A stretch of 64,000 nt of DNA from Anisus vortex (lineage: Eukaryota > Mollusca > Gastropoda > Planorbidae). Numbering within the stretch: the first letter of the stretch is position 1; each line of letters starts with the position of its first letter. Shown in pieces: positions 51,087-53,798 of the stretch. The translations under genes and the position numbers were made by a program. The notes beneath the pieces are model-generated. The model worked only from the letters and a program-made list of their open reading frames with translations, was not told the DNA's origin and searched no databases. The DNA is taken from the NCBI GenBank assembly GCA_949126835.1, contig OX421500.1:17552181-17616180 (forward strand), read 5' to 3'.

Positions 51087-52298
51087 CAGGCTATTATAGC
51101 ACTATTCATTTTAAATAATTACTGAACGTTTAGACAATGATAAGATAATTGACATTTCGTTGTTGCAATGTTATTTAGATTAATTAATATTACTTGTATG
51201 CGTGGATCACGCTTACACATATTTAAATATTGAGTTAATGCGTTGGAAGTTCAAATGAACGTTTATTACATCAATATAACACATATAGACCACAGCTTAC
51301 ACGTAAATCACAATATTCACAATATAATAAAATGTACAATAATCCTTGATTGCAATGATTTTATAATATTCATACATGAAAAGTCATTATATTATCACTA
51401 GACTATTAACATTACATCACAATTACAACTTCATTCACTTTACTAAGGCCATAACTTGAGACATGTAGAATAAAAACTAGGTCCATAAGTCGCTCAACAG
51501 GGCTACTGGAAAAACACTTTTTCATCTTGAATATCCAACGTGTACTAACTATTTATTACCATTTTATCTCCCTTGTTAACTTTTATTGACTCTTAAAAAT
51601 CATGATTTCCTGTGTTACTAAATTATTCCCATTTTGTGAAAAACTTTAATTTTTTTTTTGTATTTAGAGAAAAACGTCTAGCTCTTGATACATATGTTAC
51701 AGTGAACAAAAATCGTTTAAGTCAAAAACTGTTGTCAAATGTTTAGTCGTAAATTAACATTACTTTTGAAATCCCATCGAGTTGCGTGTTGCAGAAATAA
51801 TTGTTTTACCAATGAGGACACGTCTTTTGATCCCGACTGTCATACATTGACAAATATATAATAAAATATCATTGTTTTTTGTTTTTCGTAATTATTTGTA
51901 TATTGAACACTAAAAATGCGAAGACACAATACATAAATATATATTAACGACAACAAAACAACCCATACGACTTTACGCATCTTATATGTGTTGCGAAACA
52001 AAACAAAAACTATGTACGGTGTCAAGCATATTCAAATACGAAATCTATTCGCAGAAGTGAGCACTTAATGCTGGTTTATTTCTAAAATAATGCTAGGAAT
52101 AATTGGTGTGCAACATGATTTTGTAATGTTTTAATATATAAGTATTAATGTCACATTATATCACCTTACACATTTAATTTGTAATGTACTTTTTTGTAAA
52201 TTTTCATCTTTAGCAAACTATTTGGATACGTTTTTTGTATTCGCCACTGACGAGAATCTACCTGGACATGGTAAACATGAATAAGTGCAGCAGATGAT

Positions 52299-52332
<34 letters not shown>

Positions 52333-53798
52333 TATTAGATAGATGAATATATACTTAGATGCGTGTCGTTGTTATCTGTGTTAGTCTAAACCTTTAACAA
52401 ACTGTGACAATTTTATCTTGTATAAGCCAAATAGAAATGAAGTATTCAATGATTTATGCTTAATAGAAAATATATATCATTACGTGATGCAGACAGTCAT
52501 TGAGATTTTAAGAAATTATAACATATATTGTGCGTATTAATATAATTTAAAAAATTCTAAATATAAATTATATATAACTTTAAACATATTTTGCCACACA
52601 AACGTCAATTATATTTTGGCTTATGTTTTTCACTGATTCATTTCTCAACTAATACACCATATAATTTATCTTGACACATGTGCACCATGTACTTTATGTT
52701 TTAAAAAACAACATTTAGCCTTTCTGTATCTAACCTAAGCCTCTCAAATGTCATACTCATAACAAATATTTCCACCTCCAGAATTCCATAACCACAAATG
52801 AAGGTCAAAGCTATATAGATATTTCATTAAAAAATGAACTATTATGTTATATATAATATGTATATTATATAATTTACTGTCTTAATTTTAAAATGTAAAT
52901 TGTATCTTTTACACAGATTGCTTACGGTTTTTTGGTAATTTATTACCTTTCGATTCTAAATGTCAGCCTCCAAACCGTTCATTGGTCGGAAGGTTCTCTA
53001 ATACTCTTTATGCTGTGCTCTTTGATTAAAGAAATAGATGAGGTATTATTGTGATTCTGATTTTTTAAATGAAATTTTATTTCTGGTATAAAAATATCGT
53101 ACGACAGAACGCTTTATACAGATTTTTAGCATTATGGTATGCTGTTAAAAAAAATGGGCTTTTAAATAATTTTTTAAGTGTGCCTACTTTTAAATCTTAG
53201 TTAATTGTGTTTATTCTAGTTGACAAAGATTGATATTTTTTTAGTTTTTTATATTTTCTAAGTAGTGCAAGGCCTATATTATATATATATTTATATATGA
53301 AAATGTATGGCGTACTCATATATTATATAATAATTTATTGACAATCGCTAAATATTCATGCTCCCGATTGTATATCATATTTAATAAAATTTTTCTTTGA
53401 TATGGGACACAAGCATAGATTATGTGAGGGAGATAGACGGAGAGAGATTAATGACAAATCGTATAAAAACATAGTTTAAAACAACATAATGTATAGTCTT
53501 TGGAAATAATGTTTCCTCTAAAATTATTTAACGTGTAGACCTCCTTATTTTTACTTTTTATTTTATCTTTCAGAGATATAGAAATGTCCAAAAAACAAAG
53601 TCCATCATAGTAATCATTGTTGCTTTCGTTGCTTGGATTCTCCGTTTCCTGACTCTACTATATGCTGAAAACACACTTCTAATGTTGAGTTCAAGATGTG
53701 CATTGTGCATTGTGTTTATGGCATACATCTATATGATGTTGAAGATTATGTATGTGGTTCGATATGTGGGCCTCATTTTGATTTTGATTCCAAAATTG
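11497..53798 (+). CDS. TRPM-like cation channel subunit, 19 coding exons, 3' end not in window
   Basis: Predicted plasma-membrane cation channel subunit of the TRPM family. Joining 11497-11553, 13034-13096, 13331-13393, 16541-16634, 32415-32536, 38211-38337, 38469-38584, 38849-38865, 39841-39896, 40051-40184, 40296-40428, 40543-40641, 42015-42044, 49725-49804, 50325-50425, 50706-50913, 52214-52270, 52917-53042 and 53574-53798 gives 1908 nt, or 636 codons, without a stop. All junctions are GT-AG and phase-compatible. Residues about 270-500 align by eye with the TRPM homology (MHR) region: an acidic helix block, then LFILAIDERQFEASIFYW and MAYALMTSFVLECW. RFLYSPLTR (about 506-514) matches the conserved pre-S1 FYNAP-type motif. 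S1 and S2 fall at about 520-558, S3 and S4 at about 570-625. No SLOG domain is recognisable. The pore, S6 and TRP helix are missing, probably downstream of the window. The family call is by memory alignment, not a search. Confidence 0.82.
11693..11751. repeat. (TA)n microsatellite in intron 1
   Basis: 59 bp of TA, with related TATATAAA sequence for 60 bp before it; about 140 bp after the exon 1 donor. Confidence 0.95.
13034..13096 (+). CDS. TRPM-like gene exon 2
   Basis: Acceptor TTCTACAG, donor AAG|GTAGAA, phase 0 in and out, 21 codons. The peptide is basic (starts GKRKTRKDFKELVWENY) and continues exon 1 in frame. Function of this N-terminal stretch is unknown; it does not resemble the TRPM SLOG fold. 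Confidence 0.65.
13331..13393 (+). CDS. TRPM-like gene exon 3
   Basis: The acceptor TTTTTTTAAAG at 13330 keeps frame and encodes IFSRNKFGTKQLEINDYDTF. A second AG eleven bases on (13341) has the better pyrimidine tract but would put a TGA in frame, so the upstream AG is chosen. Donor AAG|GTATGT, phase 0. Confidence 0.65.
14601..14803 (+). other. Orphan terminal-exon-like ORF in intron 3
   Basis: After an acceptor-like TTTCTTATACAG (14600) a frame runs 67 codons to TAA at 14801: LKPYLSRARIQTEITNMLVR, then PFEYTVLNFNTSEDQIAIL and GADCAYVHRAFA. It requires phase 1, whereas channel exon 3 ends in phase 0, so it is not a simple alternative last exon of the channel. Family not recognised. Confidence 0.25.
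16541..16634 (+). CDS. TRPM-like gene exon 4
   Basis: Acceptor TTTTTTTCCAAATACAG, donor CATG|GTAAGA. Enters in phase 0 and leaves in phase 1. Encodes LVTKVDLPPAKLSKNDLQKF followed by a short amphipathic stretch ending AVDKH. The next intron, to 32414, is 15.8 kb and holds the young LTR retrotransposon and several other repeats. Confidence 0.72.
16938..17389 (-). repeat. 3' LTR of retrotransposon copy 1
   Basis: 452 bp, starts TGTTAACTCG and ends GAGTCATAACA on the + strand. Differs from the partner at 23025 by a C/T in the ACCGCCCTGG segment and a C/T in the AATTTCTTTG segment. Preceded by the duplicated target GCTGG. Confidence 0.93.
17394..17404 (-). other. Polypurine tract of LTR retrotransposon copy 1
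   Basis: Reads AAGGGGGAGGG on the element's strand, four bases upstream of the 3' LTR, the expected place for the plus-strand primer. Confidence 0.75.
17534..17774 (-). pseudogene. RNase H remnant of retrotransposon copy 1
   Basis: On the minus strand, out of frame with the long ORF, the sequence encodes LQRYLLGRKFTVLVDHKPL and then NKYALHLSDYQFEIKTIKG, ending at a TAG at 17534. These are the C-terminal part of a Ty3/gypsy RNase H (TDHKPL and DALSR-like DILSRL motifs). The same region is complete in copy 2 at 43391-44042. The upstream half of RNase H and all of the RT are missing: the deletion joins the integrase N-terminus to this point at about 17775-17785. Confidence 0.8.
17751..20846 (-). 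CDS. Gag-protease-integrase(N-terminal) polyprotein of LTR retrotransposon copy 1
   Basis: 1031 codons without interruption. About 30-90 is a charged coiled coil. About 105-260 is a gag capsid-like part. A CCHC zinc knuckle (CFYCQRSGHIESEC) lies at about 305-318. There are two retropepsin-like domains: the first at about 370-490 with CLRDTACTT at the active-site position (DTA), the second at about 595-715 with SLRDTGCSC (canonical DTG). Each is followed by an LGNG or LGDG segment and a GNIPNIKPD or GNLTDIKPD segment. An integrase HHCC zinc-binding domain (starts HDNPLSAHQGF, ends CHNCQ) lies at about 950-990. The ORF runs a few residues into the integrase core (FHKIAIDI), then crosses a deletion and stops. 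The intact frame agrees with the near-identical LTRs. It cannot reverse-transcribe or integrate by itself. Confidence 0.85.
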   Translation of the reverse strand: MATSSDFHMETNAEMYSRAKILADEFGLEKKERVDFIEQKVKEWTKEQKEYLNNLADRERDERAAKRAHEIEIKDKELEIEKEKSKQNNIPSTSTTKENNDLKRIKISYFDGKNIDAFFKTFEMQLKAEQIQKKDWHRYLFQSVKDKARTAMSYINIEDCDYDEIKRQMLAYFIKTPNWYRERFNNAKLDQSHEPTAFVKDIQHYLITWLELMKVDLKDPNQIIEMIIYDKILSMASTELFTYLKEKEINNIDKLISAITSFKDSHPNSILSKENLSQSFNFVQNDRRSQSVNTRRDTKIKNPNVKCFYCQRSGHIESECLKKIRDKQNNANETRGRNRSYLRSKQRQSNNSNNNKGRFTSLKHSSNNNNLIVYPAFLGKHKTHCLRDTACTTVCVDENLIQRLGHSKIIRHDNIMLGNGYQIKCPIIDVYIDTPWFTGMVEAAIVKSCIAPIIIGNIPNIKPDNSKTIFQEWLSSKNFDEDLKPGILGHYIIRSVDTVHVNSASLMNENGKSKTTYKSTCTNTDNDNTNIKVVQTDSTSKTVNTANTKSVNTDSHSEVFKTQCSQTPKALCEEKQTNTIKENFTSLHNLNGTLYLFPAFVNGIEVMSLRDTGCSCLIVQKNLVLPNQYIDEFENITLGDGSSVSSHCAIVNIDTPWISGDIKACVLENCTAPLIIGNLTDIKPDNFMEVYHEWIEQRKLKNINKPKTIDEYHMNPIETLSHKLNLLIVNNVDQNKWTKNLPTIELVSNCQTTPEVNLKFHKWNGTDMIVSYIENFENICNSQNISKELMSILLAQHLDSNKKAFQIANNNLDDYEIQKTELIKCFSRMNTPNKIITSNENENDAKQNIQSEVHEEKQKVKSINFCNITNRNTNESDTLNRINHEILLKEQNNDPYIMKLKNNLNSKTSYNADKFKFQNDIMIRIVKTNECSKQQIIIPKSLTNLVISAAHDNPLSAHQGFKKTLYNISKHFWWKCMKVDIKKYIDSCHNCQVKNKIHNAHIAPLQKVDNIVSPFHKIAIDIIIFNILGFN
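20847..23005 (-). other. Leader (5' untranslated) region of LTR retrotransposon copy 1
   Basis: About 2.2 kb between the gag ATG and the primer site. It is AT-rich next to gag, with repeats of a CAAGTTTTATTTCATTATTTT type near 21270-21305. A 14-bp minisatellite lies at 22221-22415, and a GC-richer end near 22800-23020. A block ACAATGATAGAGGAAA followed by CCCTAAAA-GAATACATATAAA recurs in copy 2 near 48880 and 49000, so the leader belongs to the element. No ORF with coding character was seen. Confidence 0.7.
22221..22415. repeat. 14-bp minisatellite (GATTGACGCGAAGT)n inside the retrotransposon leader
   Basis: About 14 tandem units. The first copies carry variants (GACACGAAATGATT) and the remainder are essentially identical. 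Because 14 is not a multiple of 3, three units give a 14-residue repeating peptide, and all three - strand frames stay open. The resulting ORFs are by-products, not genes. Confidence 0.93.
23006..23023 (-). other. Primer-binding site candidate of LTR retrotransposon copy 1
   Basis: On the element's strand it reads TGGTGGCAAGCGAAAAG, one base after the 5' LTR. It begins with TGG, complementary to the universal tRNA 3' CCA. The tRNA species was not determined. Confidence 0.55.
23025..23476 (-). repeat. 5' LTR of retrotransposon copy 1
   Basis: 452 bp partner of 16938-17389 with two mismatches. It is followed at once by the duplicated target GCTGG. It drives transcription toward lower coordinates, antisense to the channel gene. 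Confidence 0.93.
23482..23668 (+). repeat. SINE body, 5'-truncated (copy 2 of 5)
   Basis: Starts in the body (CTGAGTCTGGAGGGTGTCC) and carries the shared segments CCAGCTCTGATGG, GGTAAAGTAAAGGCGGC and GCTTCACCGG, ending ACTTTACTTTAG. The tRNA-like head is missing. The adjacent bases GCTGG are the LTR element's target-site duplication. Confidence 0.7.
23816..24486 (+). mobile_element. Solo LTR, 671 bp
   Basis: Runs from TGTTACGACGACAATCCCC to ATATTAATATGTAACA, with inverted ends TGTTA/TAACA and a 4-bp duplication ATAT on both sides. No internal region is attached. On the - strand it carries a TATTTAAGG TATA-like box. The same LTR occurs inverted and truncated at 10672-11115, and again from about 63720 to the window end. 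Its family is not the one at 16938. Confidence 0.75.
24530..25142 (-). pseudogene. LINE ORF2 RNase H domain and 3' end, decayed
   Basis: On the minus strand, conceptual translation gives IPGHIGIPGNAKADRLARKG, the C-terminal motif of a LINE-type RNase H. Downstream are NGRNFYKEINQL-like helices and HFLLE, then a 3' end GCAAGAGAGCAAACAGCTCTGC...CTAATAGAAGA. Stops and indels are present. The 3' end matches those at 32556-32605 and 61375-61571, so a single LINE family made all three. RNase-H-bearing LINE clades include I, Jockey-like and CR1-like groups; I cannot choose between them. Confidence 0.7.
25143..26985 (+). pseudogene. Non-LTR retrotransposon (RTE-like) reverse transcriptase, decayed
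   Basis: The + strand encodes, in order: a pre-RT segment (25147-25593) ending in the RT motif KAPGPDVIPAEAL; LRAGFRKDRSCTDQIATLRI (25770-25830); a Y-E-K-A-F-D-S-V-D motif near 25900; the RQGC motif near 26060; the catalytic DFADDLALLAH near 26190; GLNIHKGKTKFLKVN; and a C-terminal domain with ETWRTT and, in another frame (26714-26971), GHTLRKQASNI and KRKRGRPRNSWRRDLDADV. Lesions: TAG at 25594 and 25858, a frameshift near 25862, a TGA at 26168 and a frameshift near 26700. The endonuclease end is missing, as is usual for 5'-truncated LINEs. The tail is TAAATAAGTTAGTAAG. The clade (RTE versus relatives) is from memory of similar proteins. Confidence 0.85.
28272..28479 (-). other. Coding-like stretch with poly-proline from a C17 tract, unassigned
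   Basis: On the minus strand, after a possible acceptor (CTAAAATTTAG), the frame encodes KVQLRRDRVVLEAFERYKTL, a charged helix, then a proline run translated from the homopolymer (G17 on +, 28330-28346), then a glutamine-rich tail ending NQNI and a TAA. It looks more protein-like than random AT-rich DNA, but I recognise no family. The homopolymer makes the downstream frame unreliable. It could be a mobile-element ORF1 fragment or chance. Confidence 0.25.
28330..28346. repeat. G17 homopolymer
   Basis: Seventeen consecutive G in otherwise AT-rich intron DNA. A likely site of length error or polymorphism. Confidence 0.9.
30876..31145 (+). repeat. SINE, tRNA-headed (copy 3 of 5)
   Basis: The tRNA-like head GCTATGCGTTCGACTGGCGATCC with a B-box-like GAAGGTTCTGGGTACAAATCC is followed by the body CTGAGTCTGCCCAGCTCTGATGGGTACCTGACACTAGTTGGG, then GTAAAGTAATGGCGG and AACGCTGCTTCACC. 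It is the most complete copy in the window. Confidence 0.8.
31146..32414 (+). other. Intron 4, distal part
   Basis: Contains C-rich runs at 31548-31560, 31615-31626 and 31790-31805 in direct repeats of a CCAACACCCCTTTCCC... CACAGTGACTCCCCC pattern. No exon found between 31146 and 32414. Confidence 0.35.
32415..32536 (+). CDS. TRPM-like gene exon 5
   Basis: Acceptor TTTAAATATAG, donor CAG|GTAATT. Enters in phase 1 (completing the codon begun in exon 4) and leaves in phase 0. Encodes 41 residues starting ECLLLELDDTVADIFWRELK. It is the only exon found in the 21.6 kb between exons 4 and 6, and it fits both phases. A 50-bp LINE 3' end and a piggyBac element follow within 100 bp of its donor. Confidence 0.72.
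32556..32605 (-). repeat. 50-bp LINE 3' end fragment
   Basis: Reverse complement reads CTGCAAGAGAGCAATCAGTTCTGCAGATTGGCTAATAGAAGAAGAA, the 3' terminus also seen at 24530 and 61571. It lies 20 bp after the exon 5 donor and about 30 bp before the piggyBac end. A dead-on-arrival insertion. Confidence 0.65.
33117..35055 (-). pseudogene. piggyBac transposase, frameshifted and catalytically mutated
   Basis: Two frames make one protein of about 645 residues, normal for the family. 33967-35055 (MDSGSSEQRPP, acidic N-terminus; then ending in the first catalytic block NLSIDEMVIGYKGRWKHKQY) and 33117-33929 (second catalytic block HHIFGDRFYTSIPLLEF; third block YNHSMNGCYKADQL; C-terminal cysteine-rich finger CQVCSKPGFRKRTRNVCITC). 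The frames are joined by a one-base shift at the A6 run 34008-34013. In the third block the family's catalytic G-V-D is G-C-Y (codon TAC where GAC is expected), while the D of the following ADQ is present. The two lesions together mean a dead cut-and-paste enzyme. The TTAA-flanked context agrees. Confidence 0.88.
35244..35301. other. GC-rich subterminal hairpins of the piggyBac element
   Basis: Two related palindromic units, CCGCAAAATGCGG (35249-35261) and GAGCCGCAAAACGCGGCTC (35282-35300), about 20 bp apart and just inside the right TIR. They may be transposase-binding repeats. Confidence 0.5.
35390..36128 (-). pseudogene. Third, heavily decayed copy of the Gmr1-like integrase region
   Basis: The minus strand resembles copy 2 in order: the region before the integrase core (GGTCCAATGACACC), the HHCC zinc finger (TTGGTGGCGAGGAATGAAATT, compare TTTTTGGTGGCC in copy 2) and the upstream linker (TTGTGCCACTTAATGTTGTGC-type segment near 36040-36060). 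No frame is open for long. It abuts a hAT end at about 36135. Confidence 0.55.
36136..36330 (+). repeat. hAT-type DNA transposon terminal fragment
   Basis: Begins CAGGGGTCGGGAACTTATGGC then TCGCGAGCCAGATGTGGC, a terminal sequence style typical of non-autonomous hAT elements (CAGGGGTCGG... with a GCTCGCGAGC palindrome). The other end was not identified, so the 3' limit is approximate. Confidence 0.5.
36440..37320 (-). pseudogene. Second type of LINE reverse transcriptase fragment, decayed
   Basis: On the minus strand: a segment DGVTSEMIEALGTFGTQTLT (about 36900-36985), then IPVDMSKNICIAIPK, then an open frame 36454-36807 with TTKILQRIIMNRIRSKI, ALRMIIERYMEVNKDLYLCF and the core motif KQAFDRVRHAEIIKML (an A-F-D RT motif). 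The following catalytic F-x-DD part is absent. The sequence differs clearly from the RT at 25143, so a different LINE clade is represented. Confidence 0.75.
37321..38210 (+). other. Intron 5, distal part
   Basis: No element or exon recognised. A segment with CCAATATTATCATCTACGACTC and TTTATGTCAGGACTCCAG near 37700-37800 is less AT-rich and LTR-like, but no ends were found. Confidence 0.3.
38211..38337 (+). CDS. TRPM-like gene exon 6
   Basis: Acceptor TGTTTACTAG, donor AAAG|GTGCAA, phase 0 in and phase 1 out. Encodes 42 residues starting VDGSRFYCMNMDDTTKNTLL. Part of the divergent cytosolic N-terminal region. Confidence 0.75.
38469..38584 (+). CDS. TRPM-like gene exon 7
   Basis: Acceptor TTTCATAAG, donor ACG|GTAAAG, phase 1 in and phase 0 out. 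Encodes DDIYAINICFPEDKEEEKTR and a further 19 residues. The acidic/basic stretch suggests a solvent-exposed linker. Confidence 0.75.
38684..38778. repeat. (TA)n(TG)n microsatellite in the intron before microexon 8
   Basis: About 82 bp TA followed by TGTGTGTGTGTG. It occupies a third of a 264-bp intron. Confidence 0.95.
38849..38865 (+). CDS. TRPM-like gene exon 8: 17-nt microexon
   Basis: Acceptor TTTTTTTTACAG, donor GGGAG|GTAAAT. Encodes MKHTG plus two bases. Exon 7 ends in phase 0 and exon 9 is open only when entered in phase 2, so a 3n+2 exon is required between them. This 17-nt piece supplies it. An 80-bp (TA)n tract lies about 85 bp upstream in the same 264-bp intron. Confidence 0.65.
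38995..39252 (+). repeat. SINE, tRNA-headed (copy 4 of 5)
   Basis: Head TTCGCGTTCGACTGGCG, degenerate B box, then the body with CTGAGTCTACTAAGTTCTGATAGG, GGGTAAAGTAAAGGCGGC and AACTCTCCTTCAACG, ending TTTACTTTTTAC. It sits in the intron between microexon 8 and exon 9. Confidence 0.78.
39841..39896 (+). CDS. TRPM-like gene exon 9
   Basis: Enters in phase 2 after the acceptor CACAGCTAG at 39840, leaves in phase 1 at AATG|GTAAGA. Encodes SITFEDACATEMLRRKIYN. Four bases upstream there is a second AG (CACAG); using it would create an in-frame TAG, so the downstream AG is chosen. Confidence 0.7.
40051..40184 (+). CDS. TRPM-like gene exon 10
   Basis: Acceptor TTGCTTTATAAAG, donor ACG|GTAAAG, phase 1 in and phase 0 out, 45 codons. 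Starts VYEFHGSSVFKLHTALVEGY. The end, YLRMALSLTDEDLRT, aligns by eye with the conserved TRPM block in which a run of helices ends at an acidic residue before a W-E-D segment. Confidence 0.78.
40296..40428 (+). CDS. TRPM-like gene exon 11 (TRPM homology region)
   Basis: Acceptor TTTTTTATTAG, donor AAAG|GTATTG, phase 0 in and phase 1 out. Encodes KLSWEENDLEFILHKVISNY followed by DFFDELLELFEPKSKFF. This corresponds to the TRPM segment W-x-x-x-D-L ... DR-x-x-F-V-x-x-x-L-x-x-x-G-x-x-x-x-x-F, and is among the better matches to the family. Confidence 0.82.
40543..40641 (+). CDS. TRPM-like gene exon 12
   Basis: Acceptor ATGTCTTAAAG, donor AAAG|GTATAG, phase 1 in and phase 1 out, 99 nt. Encodes ETITVCDKYTLVTAAKTKQT and a lysine/asparagine-rich stretch, the poorly conserved linker inside the TRPM homology region. 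Because 99 is divisible by three, skipping it would keep frame. Confidence 0.72.
40986..41212 (+). repeat. SINE, tRNA-headed (copy 5 of 5)
   Basis: Head GTGTGCTGGCGATGCGAAGGTCC with TGTTCGAATACTG, body CCTGAGTCTGCCTAGTTCTGATGGGTATCTGGCACTAGTTGAGG, then GTAAAGTAAAGGCGGCTGGGCATTGTGC. The segment GGCCACA found in the other copies is deleted. In the intron between exons 12 and 13. Confidence 0.78.
42015..42044 (+). CDS. TRPM-like gene exon 13: 30-nt exon
   Basis: Acceptor TTAAAATTAG, donor ACAG|GTAAGT (consensus), phase 1 in and out. Encodes VDITSLTTET. Thirty bases is small and in frame, so its use could be alternative. The 7.7-kb intron after it contains the second LTR retrotransposon copy. 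Confidence 0.6.
42576..43061 (-). repeat. Candidate 3' LTR of retrotransposon copy 2
   Basis: The right end is defined: TTGCATTATAACA followed by CTACCCCCCTATAGG, on the element strand a purine tract CCTATAGGGGGGTAG then TGTTATAATGC. The left end is taken at TGTTAGAATCG and is uncertain, because no second LTR copy was found to compare. Confidence 0.4.
43391..44042 (-). pseudogene. Retrotransposon copy 2: RT thumb/connection and RNase H
   Basis: Two overlapping frames. 43530-44042 has KKHVRALLGLFNYYSKFIPN (connection helix of gypsy RTs), then IIIACDASKSGLGACIYK, the first RNase H aspartate block. 43391-43669 has NFSIIELEGLCIVYAVLKFQ, the E block, then FTILTDHKPLVNF, the TDHKPL block, and LPNVLSRLS, the last D/N-x-L-S-R block. 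One frameshift, near 43665. Order and spacing are those of a Ty3/gypsy RNase H. Confidence 0.85.
44150..44740 (-). pseudogene. Retrotransposon copy 2: reverse transcriptase
   Basis: Starts with IEHKIELTDSKEFRSKAYNI (the gypsy pre-finger motif). Continues with KTFTTIDLIRCFWQVPL (first catalytic aspartate), TAFITHKGIFNWNVMPFGLI and NSTATFTKLM. After a frameshift near 44250 it reads HYVNDICIFT, where the family has Y-V/I-D-D, so the first aspartate of the catalytic pair is N. A frameshift near 44500-44600 also breaks the part between motifs. Not active. Confidence 0.83.
44741..45190 (-). pseudogene. Retrotransposon copy 2: integrase C-terminal GPF module and linker
   Basis: The open frame 44604-45116 starts upstream of WKGPFEIVHKLSDVTYKI, the GPY/F module that ends gypsy-type integrases, then IVHINNLRAYEESQ. 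A long acidic linker then leads directly into the RT without a second protease, so integrase and RT were joined in one polyprotein. Confidence 0.7.
45208..46418 (-). pseudogene. Retrotransposon copy 2: integrase
   Basis: 46418-45468 carries a spacer, then the zinc-binding domain (HNNSLSGHLSTRKT ... FWWPKLEKDLKTFF ... CSTCLKHNKK), then the catalytic core: first aspartate in KIAVDIIGPM, second in VILSDNGTQF. A frameshift near 45500 moves to 45208-45525 with YHPESNGMIERANQTI, which has the catalytic glutamate, then FAYRQS-like and GYSPFELFLGKNP, the standard gypsy integrase end. DDE complete but in two frames. Confidence 0.85.
46397..46936 (-). pseudogene. Retrotransposon copy 2: protease (retropepsin-like), single copy
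   Basis: ILFPAYVEGTCTYCLRDTGS has the DTG active site, followed by KLGNGSTVNCPVFIIDIDTY and CVAPLIIGNAFNVKQDN. It is the same domain type found twice in copy 1, but only one is present here. The frame ends at 46397 with an overlap of 22 bases into the next frame. Confidence 0.78.
46937..48196 (-). pseudogene. Retrotransposon copy 2: gag
   Basis: The minus strand begins MDSKVQLFYDEAELLA at 48196, related to the start of copy 1's ORF. A lysine/glutamate coiled coil follows (about 48060-47940). 47096-47641 has RAFVSEVKTFLLTWLDLIKI and FKDSHPNADLTKQNQTLNTI, matching copy 1 capsid segments, and a zinc knuckle relic CTFCNGFNQSSNNC that has lost the histidine spacing. In-frame stops near 48145 and 47758, and frameshifts. 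Confidence 0.75.
48290..48570 (-). repeat. Degenerate short repeats in the leader of retrotransposon copy 2
   Basis: Imperfect repetition of GTCAGCAATG-GTACACAATATTATT and TACAGCAACTGTAATSTTAAATAAT units just upstream of gag. Corresponds in position to repeats in the leader of copy 1, though the unit differs. Confidence 0.5.
49725..49804 (+). CDS. TRPM-like gene exon 14 (TRPM homology region)
   Basis: Acceptor TTTTTATTTTAG, donor GAC|GTGAGT, phase 1 in and phase 0 out. Encodes ECFEKLFILAIDERQFEASI then FYWTKLD. It matches the TRPM pattern L-F-x-W-A-V-x-x-x-R-x-x-M-A-x-x-F-W, one of the clearest family signatures here. Confidence 0.85.
50325..50425 (+). CDS. TRPM-like gene exon 15 (TRPM homology region)
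   Basis: Acceptor ATAATTTTAAAG, donor AAAAA|GTGAGT, phase 0 in and phase 2 out. Encodes HCMAYALMTSFVLECWRKQE and 13 further residues. This is the TRPM helix that follows the previous exon's block (A-L-x-A-x-x-L-x-K-x-x-A-x-E in family members). Confidence 0.82.
50706..50913 (+). CDS. TRPM-like gene exon 16 (TRPM homology region)
   Basis: Acceptor AATTTCGCCAG, donor ATG|GTAAAA, phase 2 in and phase 0 out, about 70 codons. LYQNMTLKILFAYQENE corresponds to the helix ending in the E-x-A-x-x-L-L segment. SLKQDSCITIAMKTKNRKFL corresponds to the conserved W-G-x-x-T-C-L-x-L-A-x-x-A-x-x-x-x-F-x-x-H block of TRPM channels. Confidence 0.85.
51039..51083. repeat. (TA)n microsatellite in intron 16
   Basis: 45 bp of TA, 125 bp after the exon 16 donor. 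Confidence 0.95.
52214..52270 (+). CDS. TRPM-like gene exon 17 (pre-S1)
   Basis: Acceptor TTTCATCTTTAG, donor ATG|GTAAAC, phase 0 in and out, 19 codons. QTIWIRFLYSPLTRIYLDM matches the segment Y-x-F-Y-x-A-P-x-x-x-F immediately before S1 in TRPM channels. It follows exon 16 with no long linker, whereas family members usually have dozens to hundreds of residues here. Confidence 0.82.
52299..52336. repeat. (TA)n microsatellite in intron 17
   Basis: 38 bp with one TACA interruption, 28 bp after the exon 17 donor. Confidence 0.9.
52917..53042 (+). CDS. TRPM-like gene exon 18 (S1-S2)
   Basis: Acceptor TCTTTTACACAG, donor GAG|GTATTA, phase 0 in and out, 42 codons. IAYGFLVIYYLSILNV is S1. HWSEGSLILFMLCSLIKEIDE is S2, matching the E-W-x-x-x-x-Y-x-x-x-x-x-x-E-x-x-R-E pattern of the family. 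Confidence 0.85.
53574..53798 (+). CDS. TRPM-like gene exon 19 (S3-S4)
   Basis: Acceptor TTATCTTTCAG, donor TTG|GTAAAT, phase 0 in and out, 75 codons. RYRNVQKTKSIIVIIVAFVA opens S3, corresponding to the Y-x-x-x-x-N-x-x-D element of TRPM. YIYMMLKIMYVVRYVGLILI contains S4, corresponding to R-x-L-x-x-F-x-x-x-x-x-x-G-P. The S2-S3 and S4 charges typical of TRPM (R/D) are partly absent. The reading frame runs on into the intron until a TAA near 53868, but the donor consensus is good. S5 and pore exons were not found downstream. Confidence 0.85.

Noticed and set aside
51662..51720. Extra channel exon between exons 16 and 17 after ATTTAG
   Set aside because: In the required phase 0 it hits a TGA after six codons, and exon 16 to 17 is already in frame without it.
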